DNA of 34,391 nucleotides from Xenococcaceae cyanobacterium MO_188.B29 (lineage in GTDB: Bacteria > Cyanobacteriota > Cyanobacteriia > Cyanobacteriales > Xenococcaceae): contig JASJDI010000038.1 in NCBI GenBank assembly GCA_030065155.1, forward strand, positions 1 to 34,391, in the 5' to 3' direction. The notes under the pieces are model-generated. The model had not been told where the DNA came from. It saw only the letters and a list, made by a program, of their open reading frames with translations, and did not search any database. Of the stretch, positions 8,012 through 17,184 are shown in pieces. The position numbers were made by a program, and so were the translations under genes. Within the stretch, counting starts at the first letter, position 1, and each line of letters begins with the position of its first letter.

Positions 8012-8152
8012 GAAGAGGAAGATATTTAAGTAGTTGATAAATAACGTTCTGTTTGGCGATCGCTAGAACAAGGCTTTGGTAAAGTTGCACTTTCAGTCAC
8101 ATAAAATAAAGATAATATGCGGATATTCACTAAATAACCAAATAAATCTTTT

Positions 8153-10990
8153 GTGAATCAAGTTAACCATCCTAATTCTTTTGTCGATCGTCAACAAGTC
8201 TGGTACACTCAACCAGTATCCCAGACGTTACAACAACTGGGCAGTAACACAGATAGAGGTTTGACGAACCAAGAAGTCGAACAACGACTAGATCATTATG
8301 GGACGAATGAAATAAAAGAAACTGCTGGTCGTAATTCTTGGTCAATATTGCTCGATCAATTCAAAGATATTATGCTACTGATGCTGATTGCTGTAGCAAT
8401 TATTTCAGGTATCTTGGATTTGGTTAATTTACAACAGGTAGGTGTACCCAAAGAGGAAATACCTTTTAAAGATACCATTGCTATTCTGGTGATCGTCATT
8501 CTGAACGGAATTTTAGGCTATTTACAAGAGACTAAGGCGGAAAAAGCTCTTGCTGCCCTCAAAAATCTTGCTTCCCCTGAAGTGCAAGTATTAAGAAATG
8601 GAAATAGATTAGCAGTGGAAGCATCTACTCTGGTACCAGGAGATATTATCTTTCTCGAAGCAGGAGATCAACTTTGTGCTGACGGACAAATTATTGAAGC
8701 TTTTAATTTACAAATTCGCGAATCTGCTTTAACTGGGGAAGCTCAACCTGTTTACAAACGCCCCAATCAATCAGGTTTAAAGGAAGACACCCCCATTGGC
8801 GATCGCACTAACATGGTATTTACTGGTACTGAAGTGCTACAAGGACGAGCTAAGGCAGTAGTTACCAAAACAGGGATGGAAACTGAACTGGGTAAAATTG
8901 CTAGGATGCTGCAATCAGTCGAGAATGAACCTACTCCCTTACAGCAGAGAATGAATCAGTTAGGGCGAGTATTAGTTACTGGTTCAATGCTCCTAGTAGC
9001 GGTAGTAGTAATCTTTGGGACGCTACAAGTAGGCAATTTTAGTCGTATCCAAGAATTGATAGAAGTTTCCCTTTCTATGGCAGTAGCCGTAGTTCCAGAA
9101 GGCTTACCTGCTGTAATTACTGTGACTTTGGCACTGGGAACACAACGAATGGTTAAACGCCATGCTCTTATTCGGAAACTACCTGCTGTAGAAACCCTTG
9201 GTTCTGTTAATACCATTTGTTCCGATAAAACAGGAACTCTGACGCAAAATAAGATGGTTGTGCAGAAAGTTGAGACTTTGAGAGATACCTGGACAGTTAC
9301 AGGAAATGGTTATGAACCAAAAGGAGATTTTTTAGATAAACAACAAAAAGTAATCGAGCCTCAAGAATATAGAGAGCTATTTAATTTATTAATTGCTTGT
9401 ATTCTCTGCAATGATGCAACTCTGGCTCAAGATGGACAAGGAAAATGGAATACCATTGGCGATCCGACAGAAACTGCCTTACTTTCTCTAGCAGGAAAAG
9501 CTAATCTCCAACAGCAAACTCTCAACAGCAAAATTCAAAGAGTAGGAGAATTTCCCTTTTCCTCGGAACGAAAACGGATGAGTACAATTTGTTCGAGCAA
9601 TGGTGATTTGCTATGGAATATTGCTTCTTCTTATGTAATGTTTACCAAAGGTTCGCCAGAATTAGTTTTAGAGCAGTGTGATTCTTATCAATTGGGAGAA
9701 AATGTTTTATCCATACATGCAGCAGCCAAAAATCAAATTCTGCAAGCTAATGCTGCTATGGCAGAACAGGCATTAAGAGTCTTAGGTTTTGCTTATAAAC
9801 CCCTACCAGAAATACCGACAGTAGAAACAGAAAATGAAGCAGAAAATACTGTAGAACAACAGCTAATTTGGTTGGGGTTGGTAGGAATGTTCGATGCTCC
9901 TAGAACAGAGGCGGAAGAAGCAGTACAGCGATGTAAACAGGCAGGAATTAGACCGATCATGATCACGGGAGATCATCCCCTAACTGCTAGAGCGATCGCT
10001 CAAAAATTAACTATGATTCAAGAGAGCGATCGTCTTCTTAATGGTCAAGAATTAGCAAGTCTATCCTCAGCAGAATTAGAACAGGAAGTAGAACGAGTTA
10101 ATGTGTATGCTCGTGTTTCCCCAGAACATAAACTGAGAATTGTCCAAGCTCTCCAAAAAAAAGGTAAATTCGTAGCGATGACAGGGGATGGAGTTAATGA
10201 TGCTCCTGCCCTAAAACAAGCAGATATTGGTATTGCTATGGGCATTACAGGAACAGATGTCAGTAAAGAAGCCAGTGATATGGTTTTGCTGGATGATAAC
10301 TTTGCCACAATAGTAGCTGCTACCGAAGAAGGAAGAGTAGTTTATAGTAATATTCGTCGCTTTATTAAATATATTCTCGGTAGTAATGTGGGGGAAGTTA
10401 TTGTGATTGCGACTGCCCCAATCATTGGATTACAAGATGTTCCTCTTATTCCTCTGCAAATTCTCTGGATGAATTTAGTCACCGATGGTTTGCCAGCCCT
10501 TGCCCTAGCTGTTGAACCAGCCGAACCAGATATTATGCGTCGTCCCCCTGTCGATCCCCAAGAAAGTATCTTTGCCAGGGGGCTTGGTACATATATTATT
10601 CGCATTGGGATTATCTTTGCTCTGATTACTATTACCTTAATGGTATGGGCATATCATGAAGCCCAAGCATCTGGCAATCCTGAATCGTGGAAAACTATGG
10701 TCTTTACCACCCTTTGTATTGCCCAAATGGGACATGCGATCGCGGTGCGATCTAGTCATCGTTTAACCATAGAACTAAATCCTTGGTCTAATCCCTATTT
10801 ACTAATGGCAGTATTAGTAACAACTACTTTACAGTTAATGCTAGTTACTATCGAACCTCTGCGTAACTTTTTTAACACTCAACCTCTGACGGGATCGCAA
10901 ATTTTAATTTGTCTTGGTTTTAGTAGTTTGATTTTTGTTTGGGTGGAATTAGAAAAATTATTTGTGCGTTGGTTTCGCCGTAATAGGTAA
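8153..10990 (+). CDS. pacL: Cation-transporting P-type ATPase, PacL/SERCA type (probable Ca2+ exporter)
   Basis: A 945-aa P2-type ATPase that pumps cations, most likely Ca2+, out of the cytoplasm at the cost of ATP. Seen in order: N-terminal actuator region, TGEA loop (usually TGES), M4 with PEGLP (Glu316), phosphorylation motif SDKTGTLT with Asp358, nucleotide-binding domain, hinge GDGVNDAPA near 678-686, M5 SNVGE (Asn745, Glu748), M6 NLVTDG (Asn774, Thr777, Asp778), and four more C-terminal membrane segments. The M4-M6 ligands match the Ca2+ site II residues of SERCA. The start is a GTG at 8153 with no clear Shine-Dalgarno. Substrate is inferred from these ligands; Mn2+ or other ions remain possible. 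The gene stands alone, followed by a small GGGC-ttc-GCCC hairpin (10996-11006) before the convergent APH gene. Confidence 0.9.
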   Translation: MNQVNHPNSFVDRQQVWYTQPVSQTLQQLGSNTDRGLTNQEVEQRLDHYGTNEIKETAGRNSWSILLDQFKDIMLLMLIAVAIISGILDLVNLQQVGVPKEEIPFKDTIAILVIVILNGILGYLQETKAEKALAALKNLASPEVQVLRNGNRLAVEASTLVPGDIIFLEAGDQLCADGQIIEAFNLQIRESALTGEAQPVYKRPNQSGLKEDTPIGDRTNMVFTGTEVLQGRAKAVVTKTGMETELGKIARMLQSVENEPTPLQQRMNQLGRVLVTGSMLLVAVVVIFGTLQVGNFSRIQELIEVSLSMAVAVVPEGLPAVITVTLALGTQRMVKRHALIRKLPAVETLGSVNTICSDKTGTLTQNKMVVQKVETLRDTWTVTGNGYEPKGDFLDKQQKVIEPQEYRELFNLLIACILCNDATLAQDGQGKWNTIGDPTETALLSLAGKANLQQQTLNSKIQRVGEFPFSSERKRMSTICSSNGDLLWNIASSYVMFTKGSPELVLEQCDSYQLGENVLSIHAAAKNQILQANAAMAEQALRVLGFAYKPLPEIPTVETENEAENTVEQQLIWLGLVGMFDAPRTEAEEAVQRCKQAGIRPIMITGDHPLTARAIAQKLTMIQESDRLLNGQELASLSSAELEQEVERVNVYARVSPEHKLRIVQALQKKGKFVAMTGDGVNDAPALKQADIGIAMGITGTDVSKEASDMVLLDDNFATIVAATEEGRVVYSNIRRFIKYILGSNVGEVIVIATAPIIGLQDVPLIPLQILWMNLVTDGLPALALAVEPAEPDIMRRPPVDPQESIFARGLGTYIIRIGIIFALITITLMVWAYHEAQASGNPESWKTMVFTTLCIAQMGHAIAVRSSHRLTIELNPWSNPYLLMAVLVTTTLQLMLVTIEPLRNFFNTQPLTGSQILICLGFSSLIFVWVELEKLFVRWFRRNR

Positions 10991-11023
10991 TTAATGGGCT
11001 TCGCCCTTGAAGAAAGACAGCAG

Positions 11024-11971
11024 CTAATTCAATTGGCATATTTGCTTTAAGGAAGAAATACCAAAACTCATTTTTTGATTAGTCACCCATTCATTTTCTG
11101 GTGAAAATACCCATTCAGCATAAGCTACAGCAGCAACACCTCTAAAATACTCTAATAACTTCTGCCAGTTTTGGGGTAAAGTTCTTTGAGACTGGTAGCC
11201 TTGAATAAAACTTTCCACCATGCTGCTATAACGTTGTCCGTAATCGGCAAACTCATTGAAAGTCGTACCAATATCGAAGAGATAATGACCAAACCCCACA
11301 TCGTCAAAATCAATCACTGAGAGATTTTCATCATTCAGAAGAATGTTGCTGAAGTGTAGATCGGAATGAATAATGCCAAAATTACTGGGCATATATCCTA
11401 GTTCATCCATACTTAACCTAATATTCTGTAAGCCCAAAATCAAATCCTGACGCTTTTTCTGAGAAAAATTGAGTCTCTGAGATCCACTTATCAGTGTTTT
11501 ACTTGCTTGTTCTAACCAATGACCATCATAGATCCTCATTCCCTTACCTCTGCCATTATATTCTTCTGAGACATTGTGTAAACAAGCCATTACAGAGCCA
11601 ATCTTTGCAATGTTTTCACTAGTCATACTTGTGCTGATGGGTATACCTTCAACCCATTCGTAGAGCGTGAAAGTATACTGGATTTCCTCTATTTGTATCT
11701 GTGACAAAAAATTTCCTTGATGATTTCTGATAGGAATAGGAAGGTTAAATTTGACTTGATTAGATGCAAACTCAAGCCAATCACAGAGAGTAGAAATTTT
11801 CTCGTCTGAGTGTTTAAGTTTCTTTCTATGGATTTTAAGGGAATATTTTTTTTCTAAAGGAGAGAGCAATTTATAAACTAGATCATCTGTATCTTGTAGT
11901 AGTTCTATATCAATTAAAGTCAACCCATATATTTCTTGAATAGCTGCTGTTATGAGTTCTAGTTGAGTCAT
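11024..11971 (-). CDS. APH-family phosphotransferase (aminoglycoside/choline/homoserine kinase-like)
   Basis: A 315-aa member of the protein-kinase-like APH fold. The catalytic loop is IIHSDLHFSNILL (HxDxxxxN type) and the metal-binding Asp is in VIDFDDVGFGH. Upstream lies an N-lobe with YSLKIHR, whose Lys would bind ATP. The open frame extends to 12115 but that part overlaps the MATE gene in another frame; ATG 11971 (MTQLELI), preceded by GGGGGAAAG, is the better start. It follows the MATE gene by 29 bp on the same strand, so the two are probably co-transcribed. Substrate unknown: small-molecule alcohols such as choline, homoserine or an antibiotic are all possible. The link with an exporter fits a resistance or metabolite-handling role, but that is inference. 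Confidence 0.82.
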   Translation of the reverse strand: MTQLELITAAIQEIYGLTLIDIELLQDTDDLVYKLLSPLEKKYSLKIHRKKLKHSDEKISTLCDWLEFASNQVKFNLPIPIRNHQGNFLSQIQIEEIQYTFTLYEWVEGIPISTSMTSENIAKIGSVMACLHNVSEEYNGRGKGMRIYDGHWLEQASKTLISGSQRLNFSQKKRQDLILGLQNIRLSMDELGYMPSNFGIIHSDLHFSNILLNDENLSVIDFDDVGFGHYLFDIGTTFNEFADYGQRYSSMVESFIQGYQSQRTLPQNWQKLLEYFRGVAAVAYAEWVFSPENEWVTNQKMSFGISSLKQICQLN

Positions 11972-12000
11972 TTGATATTCTTTCCCCCGTGCTAAAACGA

Positions 12001-13377
12001 CTACAAGCTCAACTTTTTTTGACAAATCATTTGATGGCGAAAACGAACTACGAACAGAATTGCAGCGATCGCAATACCAATAGACTGTCCCAACCACAAA
12101 CCAGTTCCACCCCAACCTAAAACAAATCCGAGAAGATAGCCACTCGTCAACCCAACACCCCAGAAAGCAGGAAGACTTAGCAGCATGGGGACGCGAGTAT
12201 CTTGGATTCCTTGCAATACACCATAAGTAATTTTTTGGACTGTATCTAATATTTGGGAAAGAGTAGCAACAGTTAACATGGGTAAAGCTAAATTAATAAC
12301 TTGAGCATTAGCAGGATCTTTGATATCTAAGTACAATCCAACTATTACTTGAGGAAATAACAGCATCGCGATCGTCACAACAATTGCAAACATCAATCCT
12401 ATGCCGATACTAAGATATCCCGATCGCTTTATTCCTGCTAAATTTTTCTGTCCGAACCATTGTCCTACTCTGACTGTCGCTGCATAAGACATTCCCAAGG
12501 GAATCATAAAGATCACCACAATAGTTTGGAAGACAATTTGATGGGCAGCTAGTACTTCTGTGCCTAATGCACCCATAAGATACGTCACAATCGTAAATAA
12601 TCCTATTTCCAGTGCAGAAAAGATACAGATAGGTAACCCAATTTTGATTAAATCCCTTAAAATACTTGGTTTGAGTCGATATACATCTTGAATAATACGA
12701 TACTGTCTAAGTTGTGGATGTTTGAGGATATAAATTAACAAAGCTAAAAACATTCCCCAAAAAGACAAAGTACTTGCTAATGCTAGTCCTGCCAATTCCA
12801 AGCGCGGAAAGCCAAATTTACCGAATCCTAAAACATAGTTACCAGTAATATTAAAAATTGTCCCAGTAATGACGATAAACATAATAGGATTGGCATGAGA
12901 CAAGCCAGATACAACACCCCTCAGCATGATAAAACCCAAAGCAGGGAAAAACCCCCACAAAATGATATCTAAATAAGTATTTGCCAGAGTAATAGTTGTT
13001 TGTGCTTGTCCTAATTGAAGCATAATCTTATCTAAACTGGCGATCGCCAACATTATTGGTATTGTCAGCAACAAAACTAACCAAAATCCTTGACGTGCTA
13101 AAGTTTCAATCCTGGTTTTCTGTCCCGCACCATAAGCTTCAGCAACTAGAGGGCTAACTCCCATAACTAATCCCCCCGCAGTAGCTAATAAAGCCAAGAA
13201 AGTTAGAGAAGCCAAACCTCCACCAGCAAGGGTTTCTGCGGATAGTCTACCCATCATAATCGTATCGAAAAACCCCGTAAGAGATTGTGCTATCTGTGCG
13301 CTAGCTAAGGGAACAGCTAATTGCAGAAATTTTTTAATCTCCGTGCGAATTGAAGAACTAACTAAATTAGAAGTCAT
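12001..13377 (-). CDS. MATE family multidrug/metabolite efflux transporter
   Basis: A 458-aa inner-membrane protein with about twelve hydrophobic segments in two homologous halves, typical of NorM-type MATE antiporters that export cationic drugs or metabolites using Na+ or H+ gradients. Family hallmarks include LAVPLASAQIAQSLTGFFD in TM1, the MGRL loop, GGVVSPLVAEAYGAG-like loop (seen as GVSPLVAEAYGAG) and, in the second half, AHQIVFQ and GMSYAATVRVGQ. ATG 13377 gives the usual length. It heads a two-gene unit with the APH-fold kinase. A small hairpin with a T run lies ~100 bp upstream on the same strand and might act as a leader attenuator. Confidence 0.92.
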   Translation of the reverse strand: MTSNLVSSSIRTEIKKFLQLAVPLASAQIAQSLTGFFDTIMMGRLSAETLAGGGLASLTFLALLATAGGLVMGVSPLVAEAYGAGQKTRIETLARQGFWLVLLLTIPIMLAIASLDKIMLQLGQAQTTITLANTYLDIILWGFFPALGFIMLRGVVSGLSHANPIMFIVITGTIFNITGNYVLGFGKFGFPRLELAGLALASTLSFWGMFLALLIYILKHPQLRQYRIIQDVYRLKPSILRDLIKIGLPICIFSALEIGLFTIVTYLMGALGTEVLAAHQIVFQTIVVIFMIPLGMSYAATVRVGQWFGQKNLAGIKRSGYLSIGIGLMFAIVVTIAMLLFPQVIVGLYLDIKDPANAQVINLALPMLTVATLSQILDTVQKITYGVLQGIQDTRVPMLLSLPAFWGVGLTSGYLLGFVLGWGGTGLWLGQSIGIAIAAILFVVRFRHQMICQKKLSL

Positions 13378-13476
13378 GATTAAATATCTTTAAGTCAAAT
13401 ATTCGCAAGCCAAGACAAGCTGAATCTCTCTAAACCTCGATCGAGTAAAATTTTGCGCTCTATTCTCTAGTAAAAC

Positions 13477-13495
13477 AAAAAAAGCCTTTTAGGCT
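13477..13495 (-). terminator. Small hairpin with T run in the MATE leader (possible attenuator)
   Basis: Read on the minus strand, AGCCT-aaa-AGGCT is followed by seven T. The stem is only 5 bp, so termination would be weak. It points toward the MATE gene 100 bp away, and no minus-strand gene precedes it, so it is either a leader attenuator or an insulator against antisense transcription. Confidence 0.35.
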
Positions 13496-13521
13496 AAACT
13501 TTGGCAAAATTAGAATAAACA

Positions 13522-14043
13522 ATGCCACCTGCTATCAAAACATCTCGTTTATTTCTTCGAGGGCTAGAAATTTCCGATTTAACAGCCGTATTTAATTATT
13601 CCTCTGAGCCTGAATATGCTCAGTTTCTACCTTATCCAAGTATTACTTCCATCGAAGATTTTAAACCAATTTTCCAAAATATACTTGGTAATGAAGATAG
13701 TTATCTTTGGGCAATCTGTCTTAAGGGTGAGTATCAACTAATCGGCATGATTGAACTTAGCCTAGAATCATTAACTGAAGCAAGTTTACATTACGAAATC
13801 GATCGGCAATTTTGGCATAAGGGCTTTGCTACCGAAGCAACCCAAGTTGTTATTACTTGGACATGGAAAAATTTACCACAGATCGCTCATATTAATGCTG
13901 ATACTCACTCTGCTAATCTTGGTTCACAACGAGTTATGGAAAAGAGTGGGATGAACCGTATTAAAACCGAAATTGTAACTTGGGATAAGTATCCCGAACC
14001 AGTAGAAGTCTTATATTATCAAATCGATCGACCTATTTCATGA
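13522..14043 (+). CDS. GNAT acetyltransferase, RimJ/RimL type
   Basis: A 173-aa protein of the Acetyltransf_3 group, which transfers acetyl from acetyl-CoA to N-terminal or small-molecule amines. Seen: N-terminal TSRLFLRGLEISDL, the central strand LIGMIEL, the HYEI strand, the acetyl-CoA loop QFWHKGFATEA (Q/RxxGxG/A type), and the late conserved ANLGSQRVMEKSGM. It starts at ATG 13522 and faces away from the MATE gene, so it has its own promoter in the 144-bp divergent region. Substrate is not predictable. Confidence 0.88.
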   Translation: MPPAIKTSRLFLRGLEISDLTAVFNYSSEPEYAQFLPYPSITSIEDFKPIFQNILGNEDSYLWAICLKGEYQLIGMIELSLESLTEASLHYEIDRQFWHKGFATEATQVVITWTWKNLPQIAHINADTHSANLGSQRVMEKSGMNRIKTEIVTWDKYPEPVEVLYYQIDRPIS

Positions 14044-14312
14044 GCGGTAGATTGACAAGGCGATCGCTTCTAAATTTCACTACATAAATTCCTCAAGTTA
14101 TAATTATCTCAAGATAGTAGAAGAAGTTTTTATTCCTATTTCCAAGAGGTAGAAAATTTACAAACAGTAGCTTGGTAAAGGGTTGCTCCAAAGTGCGATC
14201 GCCATAATAACAAAATTGAAGTTTAAAGAGATACCCAAATCAAAGGTTTGGCAATGAAGGCAATGTCTTGCTATCTCTGATGTCAAGAGGCATCATCTGC
14301 TCTATTCGATAT

Positions 14313-14960
14313 CTATTTCACTGCCCTGTAATAACAAAATGAACCTAGTATTGTATTGATATGATCTACTTCTTTAACCTCCCTAAAACCAGCCACTGTT
14401 ATAAAGTCTGGCAATAAGCCTTTCACATTATCGGTTGTTGTCTCAAAGCCATCAAGTAATTGCACAGTATAGAAGGCAACTCTCATCAATTGATTTTTCG
14501 CTTTTCCCCAGTCTCCAATCACTAATTTACCATTAGGTTTTAAGACTCGAAATATCTCTCTAAGACAATTGCTTTTCGTTTCTCGATCCAGCTGATGAAA
14601 GACTAGACAACTATAAACTTTATCGAAACTATTTGTTTTATAGGGAAACGTTTTTCCGTCGTATAAGTCAAGCTGAATCTCTAAACCAACTTTTCTCAAT
14701 TTATCAGCTGCGATCGCTTTAACCTTTGGATCAATATCCACCCCGACAAGTTGACACCGATCACTTTTTTGTCTTGCCAGGAGCAAATTTTGTCCTGTAC
14801 CAAAGCCAAATTCTAATATCCTTTCCGAGTCTAGGGCTAACTCATCAATCAGCCTCGTTCTGATCTCTCGTTCAGGCAGAGTCAACCGAATGGTTAGGTC
14901 ATAAAAACCTGTTAGCCAATCATAGCCTAGTGCTGGAATAAAATTTTTTCTGTCAGCCAT
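14313..14960 (-). CDS. Class I SAM-dependent methyltransferase
   Basis: A 215-aa methyltransferase of the Methyltransf_11/UbiE-like type. Motif I is ILEFGFGTGQN (about 49-59), Asp of motif II is in LVGVDID, motif III-like FDKVYSCLVFHQL, and post-motif LKPNGKLVIGDWG. These bind S-adenosylmethionine; the acceptor is unknown. The N-terminal YDWLTGFYDLTIRLT is shared with lipid or quinone methyltransferases, which hints at a hydrophobic acceptor, with low certainty. It stands alone between a 269-bp and a 336-bp intergenic region with HIP1 sites. Confidence 0.85.
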   Translation of the reverse strand: MADRKNFIPALGYDWLTGFYDLTIRLTLPEREIRTRLIDELALDSERILEFGFGTGQNLLLARQKSDRCQLVGVDIDPKVKAIAADKLRKVGLEIQLDLYDGKTFPYKTNSFDKVYSCLVFHQLDRETKSNCLREIFRVLKPNGKLVIGDWGKAKNQLMRVAFYTVQLLDGFETTTDNVKGLLPDFITVAGFREVKEVDHINTILGSFCYYRAVK

Positions 14961-15109
14961 GGGGTATCTTTGAAATTTTCCTACCTTACCATGAATTATA
15001 GAAGTCTTCTGGATATTTGGTGGCGAAAACGGACTAGAAATAAGATTATAGCGATCGCTCTATAAACAAAATCAAAGTTTAATCCCATTTCGATTTAAGT
15101 TGGCTACAG

Positions 15110-15280
15110 ATGATTGACACGGAGACACGGAGACGCGGAGATCGATATGTAGCAATATTTTTGGGAATTGGTATGAGAGCTACTTTTTTAGCTAATCCTT
15201 CAGAAGCAGCGATTGTAAATTCTCGTCCAGATAGAAAACTGAATTTGCTGGCGATTCTGTTGACTTCTGCCTTAGGTTGA
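15110..15280 (+). CDS. Small ORF or gene remnant with hydrophobic segments (56 aa)
   Basis: ATG 15110 to TGA 15278-15280 encodes 56 residues. The first ten come from the GACACGGA repeat; the rest (VAIFLGIGMRATFLANPSEA and then NLLAILLTSALG) looks protein-like, with two short hydrophobic stretches. It may be the 3' end of a decayed membrane-protein gene. An ATG at 15173 would give 35 residues. Not recognised. Confidence 0.25.
   Translation: MIDTETRRRGDRYVAIFLGIGMRATFLANPSEAAIVNSRPDRKLNLLAILLTSALG
15116..15139 (+). repeat. 8-bp tandem repeat GACACGGA x3
   Basis: GACACGGA, GACACGGA, GACGCGGA in tandem. Similar GACACGGAGACGCGG tracts recur in cyanobacterial intergenic regions; here it is only three units. 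Confidence 0.7.
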
Positions 15281-15296
15281 CTAGATTGTGAAGGAC

Positions 15297-16082
15297 TTAA
15301 ACTAAAATATGTCCTTCCAAATAAGTCACTGCTTCTCCTGAGATTAAAACCCTTTCACCTACATTTTTACAAAAAAGCTTGCCAATTCTTGATGATAATT
15401 GCAATGCAACCAGAGAATCCTTGTTAAGTTTTTTACTCCAATAGGGAATCAATGAACAATGAGCAGAACCCGTCACAGGGTCTTCAAAAATACTTGCCTG
15501 TGGTGTAAAAAAGCGCGATACGAAATCAACATTTTTTCCTTGGGCTGTCACAATGATACCACCAGGATCGAGATTGATTCGATCGAGAATACTTTGATTT
15601 GGTTGGAGAAGTCGAATTATTTCTTCATCTTCAAACACTAGAATATAGTCTCTCGATTTCAATATTTCTTTAGGTTGATATTTAATTGCGTCCAAAATTA
15701 TCTGCGGAGCTTTACTAGGCTTAGGTTCACGGGAAGGAAAATTTAGGGTTAGTAGCTTATCTTCAATTGTTACTGTAAGCTTTCCACTTTTCGACTTAAA
15801 CTGGATAGACGACAGAGAATAGTTGAGATGTCTTGCTATAATATGCGCTGCTGCTAAGGTTGCGTGTCCACATAAATCCATCTCAATTTCTGGTGTAAAC
15901 CAACGTATTTCAAACCCTTCATCTAATGGAATAAAAAATGCTGTTTCAGCAACAGAGTTTTCCCTGGCTATTTGCTGCATAACATCGTCAGATAGCCAGT
16001 TTTCTAGAAGACAGACAGCAGCAGGATTACCACCGAATACTTTATCTGTAAAAGCATCAACTTGAAATATTGGCAATCTCAT
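15297..16082 (-). CDS. PhzF-family epimerase/isomerase-like protein
   Basis: A 262-aa member of the PhzF/diaminopimelate-epimerase fold. Family signs are FQVDAFTDKVFGGNPAAVC at the N-terminus, ENSVAETAFF with the catalytic-type Glu of PhzF (in SVAET), RWFTPEIEMDLCGHATLAAA, and in the second half FEDPVTGSAHCSL. PhzF enzymes isomerise trans-2,3-dihydro-3-hydroxyanthranilate in phenazine synthesis, but most homologues outside phenazine clusters have unknown substrates, and no phenazine genes are present here. The frame is open 31 codons further upstream, but ATG 16082 (MRLPIFQVDAF) is the family start. It follows the SnoaL-like gene by 47 bp, likely in one operon. Confidence 0.88.
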   Translation of the reverse strand: MRLPIFQVDAFTDKVFGGNPAAVCLLENWLSDDVMQQIARENSVAETAFFIPLDEGFEIRWFTPEIEMDLCGHATLAAAHIIARHLNYSLSSIQFKSKSGKLTVTIEDKLLTLNFPSREPKPSKAPQIILDAIKYQPKEILKSRDYILVFEDEEIIRLLQPNQSILDRINLDPGGIIVTAQGKNVDFVSRFFTPQASIFEDPVTGSAHCSLIPYWSKKLNKDSLVALQLSSRIGKLFCKNVGERVLISGEAVTYLEGHILV

Positions 16083-16129
16083 AATCAACTCAAAATTACG
16101 CAAGATTGTTTTTATAATAATGCAATGCT

Positions 16130-16642
16130 CTATAAAGATATTGGTGTCGAGATATGCTCGTGAATAATTAACCATTCACCATCGTGCTTCTCCCAAATAT
16201 CAGTTTGTCTGCCATCGGTTTCAATGGGAGTTCCATCATTTAATTCTGCCGAAAGATGCCAGGTAAATGTTGTCCAGGCTAAATCACCTCGCCGTGTCAA
16301 ATTAATATCGTCATTAGCAGAAAGAATAAATTTAGGCATCTTATCGAACAAATTTTTTTGAATGCCTTGTTTATAATCATCCCAACCTTGATATTGCATT
16401 GGTAAGGCATCGTAGAAAATTAAATCTGCATCCTTGATATAGAATTTTGATAGGTTATCAGGATTATGGCTATTCCAAGCACCATGAGTTCGATCGATTA
16501 ACTGCTTGAATTCTAGTGTTTCTTTTTGAGTATTTGATATGGTTTCAGCCAGCGTATCTCCCATAAAAAATGAATTAAATCCCAGGAAGATAGACAGAAA
16601 AGCGATCGCCAAGAATATTTTAAAAGCTTTAGCAAATGACAT
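16130..16642 (-). CDS. Secreted SnoaL/DUF4440-like protein (NTF2 fold)
   Basis: A 170-aa protein with a signal peptide (residues ~1-33: basic start, hydrophobic core IFLAIAFLSIFLGF, cleavage probably after DTLA). The mature part is an NTF2-like domain: WNSHNPDNLSKFYIKDADLIFYD, the GWDDYKQGI helix, WTTFTWHLSAEL, and DIWEKHDGEWLIIHEHIS at the end. Such domains act as small hydrolases or isomerases or bind ligands; the exact role is unknown. A good Shine-Dalgarno AAGGAGAA precedes ATG 16642. It leads a likely two-gene operon with the PhzF-like gene and diverges from a VOC gene 72 bp away. Confidence 0.8.
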   Translation of the reverse strand: MSFAKAFKIFLAIAFLSIFLGFNSFFMGDTLAETISNTQKETLEFKQLIDRTHGAWNSHNPDNLSKFYIKDADLIFYDALPMQYQGWDDYKQGIQKNLFDKMPKFILSANDDINLTRRGDLAWTTFTWHLSAELNDGTPIETDGRQTDIWEKHDGEWLIIHEHISTPISL

Positions 16643-16714
16643 GATAATTCTCCTTTTGAAACTATTTATAATTTGAGAAAGAAGGTTATTGATTAGTGCC
16701 TTCTGTAACTAGCA

Positions 16715-17134
16715 ATGATTGATATTGGACTCACTCACGTCGCGCTCCCCATATCAAATGTTGAGCGAAGTATTGAATTCTATTCCACCTATGCAGGTAT
16801 GCAGGTTGTTCATCGTCGTGTTGATGAGGAAACGGGTGTTACAGTAGTTTGGCTCACTGATAGTACTCGCCCTTTTGTAATTGTTCTAATTCAAACTGAT
16901 TCTGTGCATCCTGTTCTTTCTCCATTGGCACATCTCGGTGTTGGTTGCCCAAGTCGTGAGCATATGGATACTCTCTGTAACAAAGCGCGTTCCGAGGGTC
17001 TACTAGTTAAAGAACCGCAAGACTCTGGATATCCAGTAGGTTATTGGGCACTTCTGCGCGATCCCGATGGTCATACCCTGGAACTTTCCTATGGTCAAGA
17101 AGTTGGTTTGATGCTGGAAAAAACCATGCTCTAA
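16715..17134 (+). CDS. VOC family protein (glyoxalase/dioxygenase-like)
   Basis: A 139-aa protein of two beta-alpha-beta-beta-beta modules. Candidate metal ligands are His8 (LTHVALP), His74 area (LAHLGVG) and Glu in HTLELSYG near the end; RDPDGHTLEL is the typical C-terminal VOC signature. It may be a glyoxalase-like lyase, a dioxygenase or a resistance-type binder. It diverges from the SnoaL-like gene. Downstream only a weak AT-rich hairpin separates it from the convergent SDR gene. Confidence 0.85.
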   Translation: MIDIGLTHVALPISNVERSIEFYSTYAGMQVVHRRVDEETGVTVVWLTDSTRPFVIVLIQTDSVHPVLSPLAHLGVGCPSREHMDTLCNKARSEGLLVKEPQDSGYPVGYWALLRDPDGHTLELSYGQEVGLMLEKTML

Positions 17135-17184
17135 TTTTGATAAGTTTTATCTTTTTTATTTTGTTACCTTTTTCCTAATTTATC

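Larger units (their letters stand above)
14961..15296. other. 336-bp intergenic region with minisatellite and small ORF
   Basis: Contains a HIP1 site near 15050, an 8-bp tandem repeat and a short open frame listed separately. No RNA gene or terminator was recognised. Confidence 0.6.

Noticed and set aside
7004-8019. 8-bp target duplication flanking the IS66 remnant
   Set aside because: Left flank TTATTGAG and right flank GAAGAGGA do not match.
11972-12115. N-terminal 48-residue extension of the APH-fold kinase
   Set aside because: It overlaps the MATE gene in another frame and does not look like an APH N-terminus; ATG 11971 with a purine-rich ribosome site is better.
15277-15294. A fifth TTGA-N5-TTGTGA site (TTGACTAGATTGTGAAGG)
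   Set aside because: It breaks the consensus at several fixed positions and lies at the 3' end of the PhzF gene, not upstream of a gene; chance is likely.
16083-16175. Upstream extension of the PhzF frame reading AYLDTNIFIEH, like the start of a PIN-domain toxin
   Set aside because: It overlaps the SnoaL-like gene in another frame, has no separate gene following it, and the PhzF family starts at MRLPIF; the resemblance is short and probably chance.
17139-17157. GATAA-gtt-TTATC hairpin followed by T run between the VOC and SDR genes
   Set aside because: The stem is five A/T-rich pairs; too weak to call a terminator.
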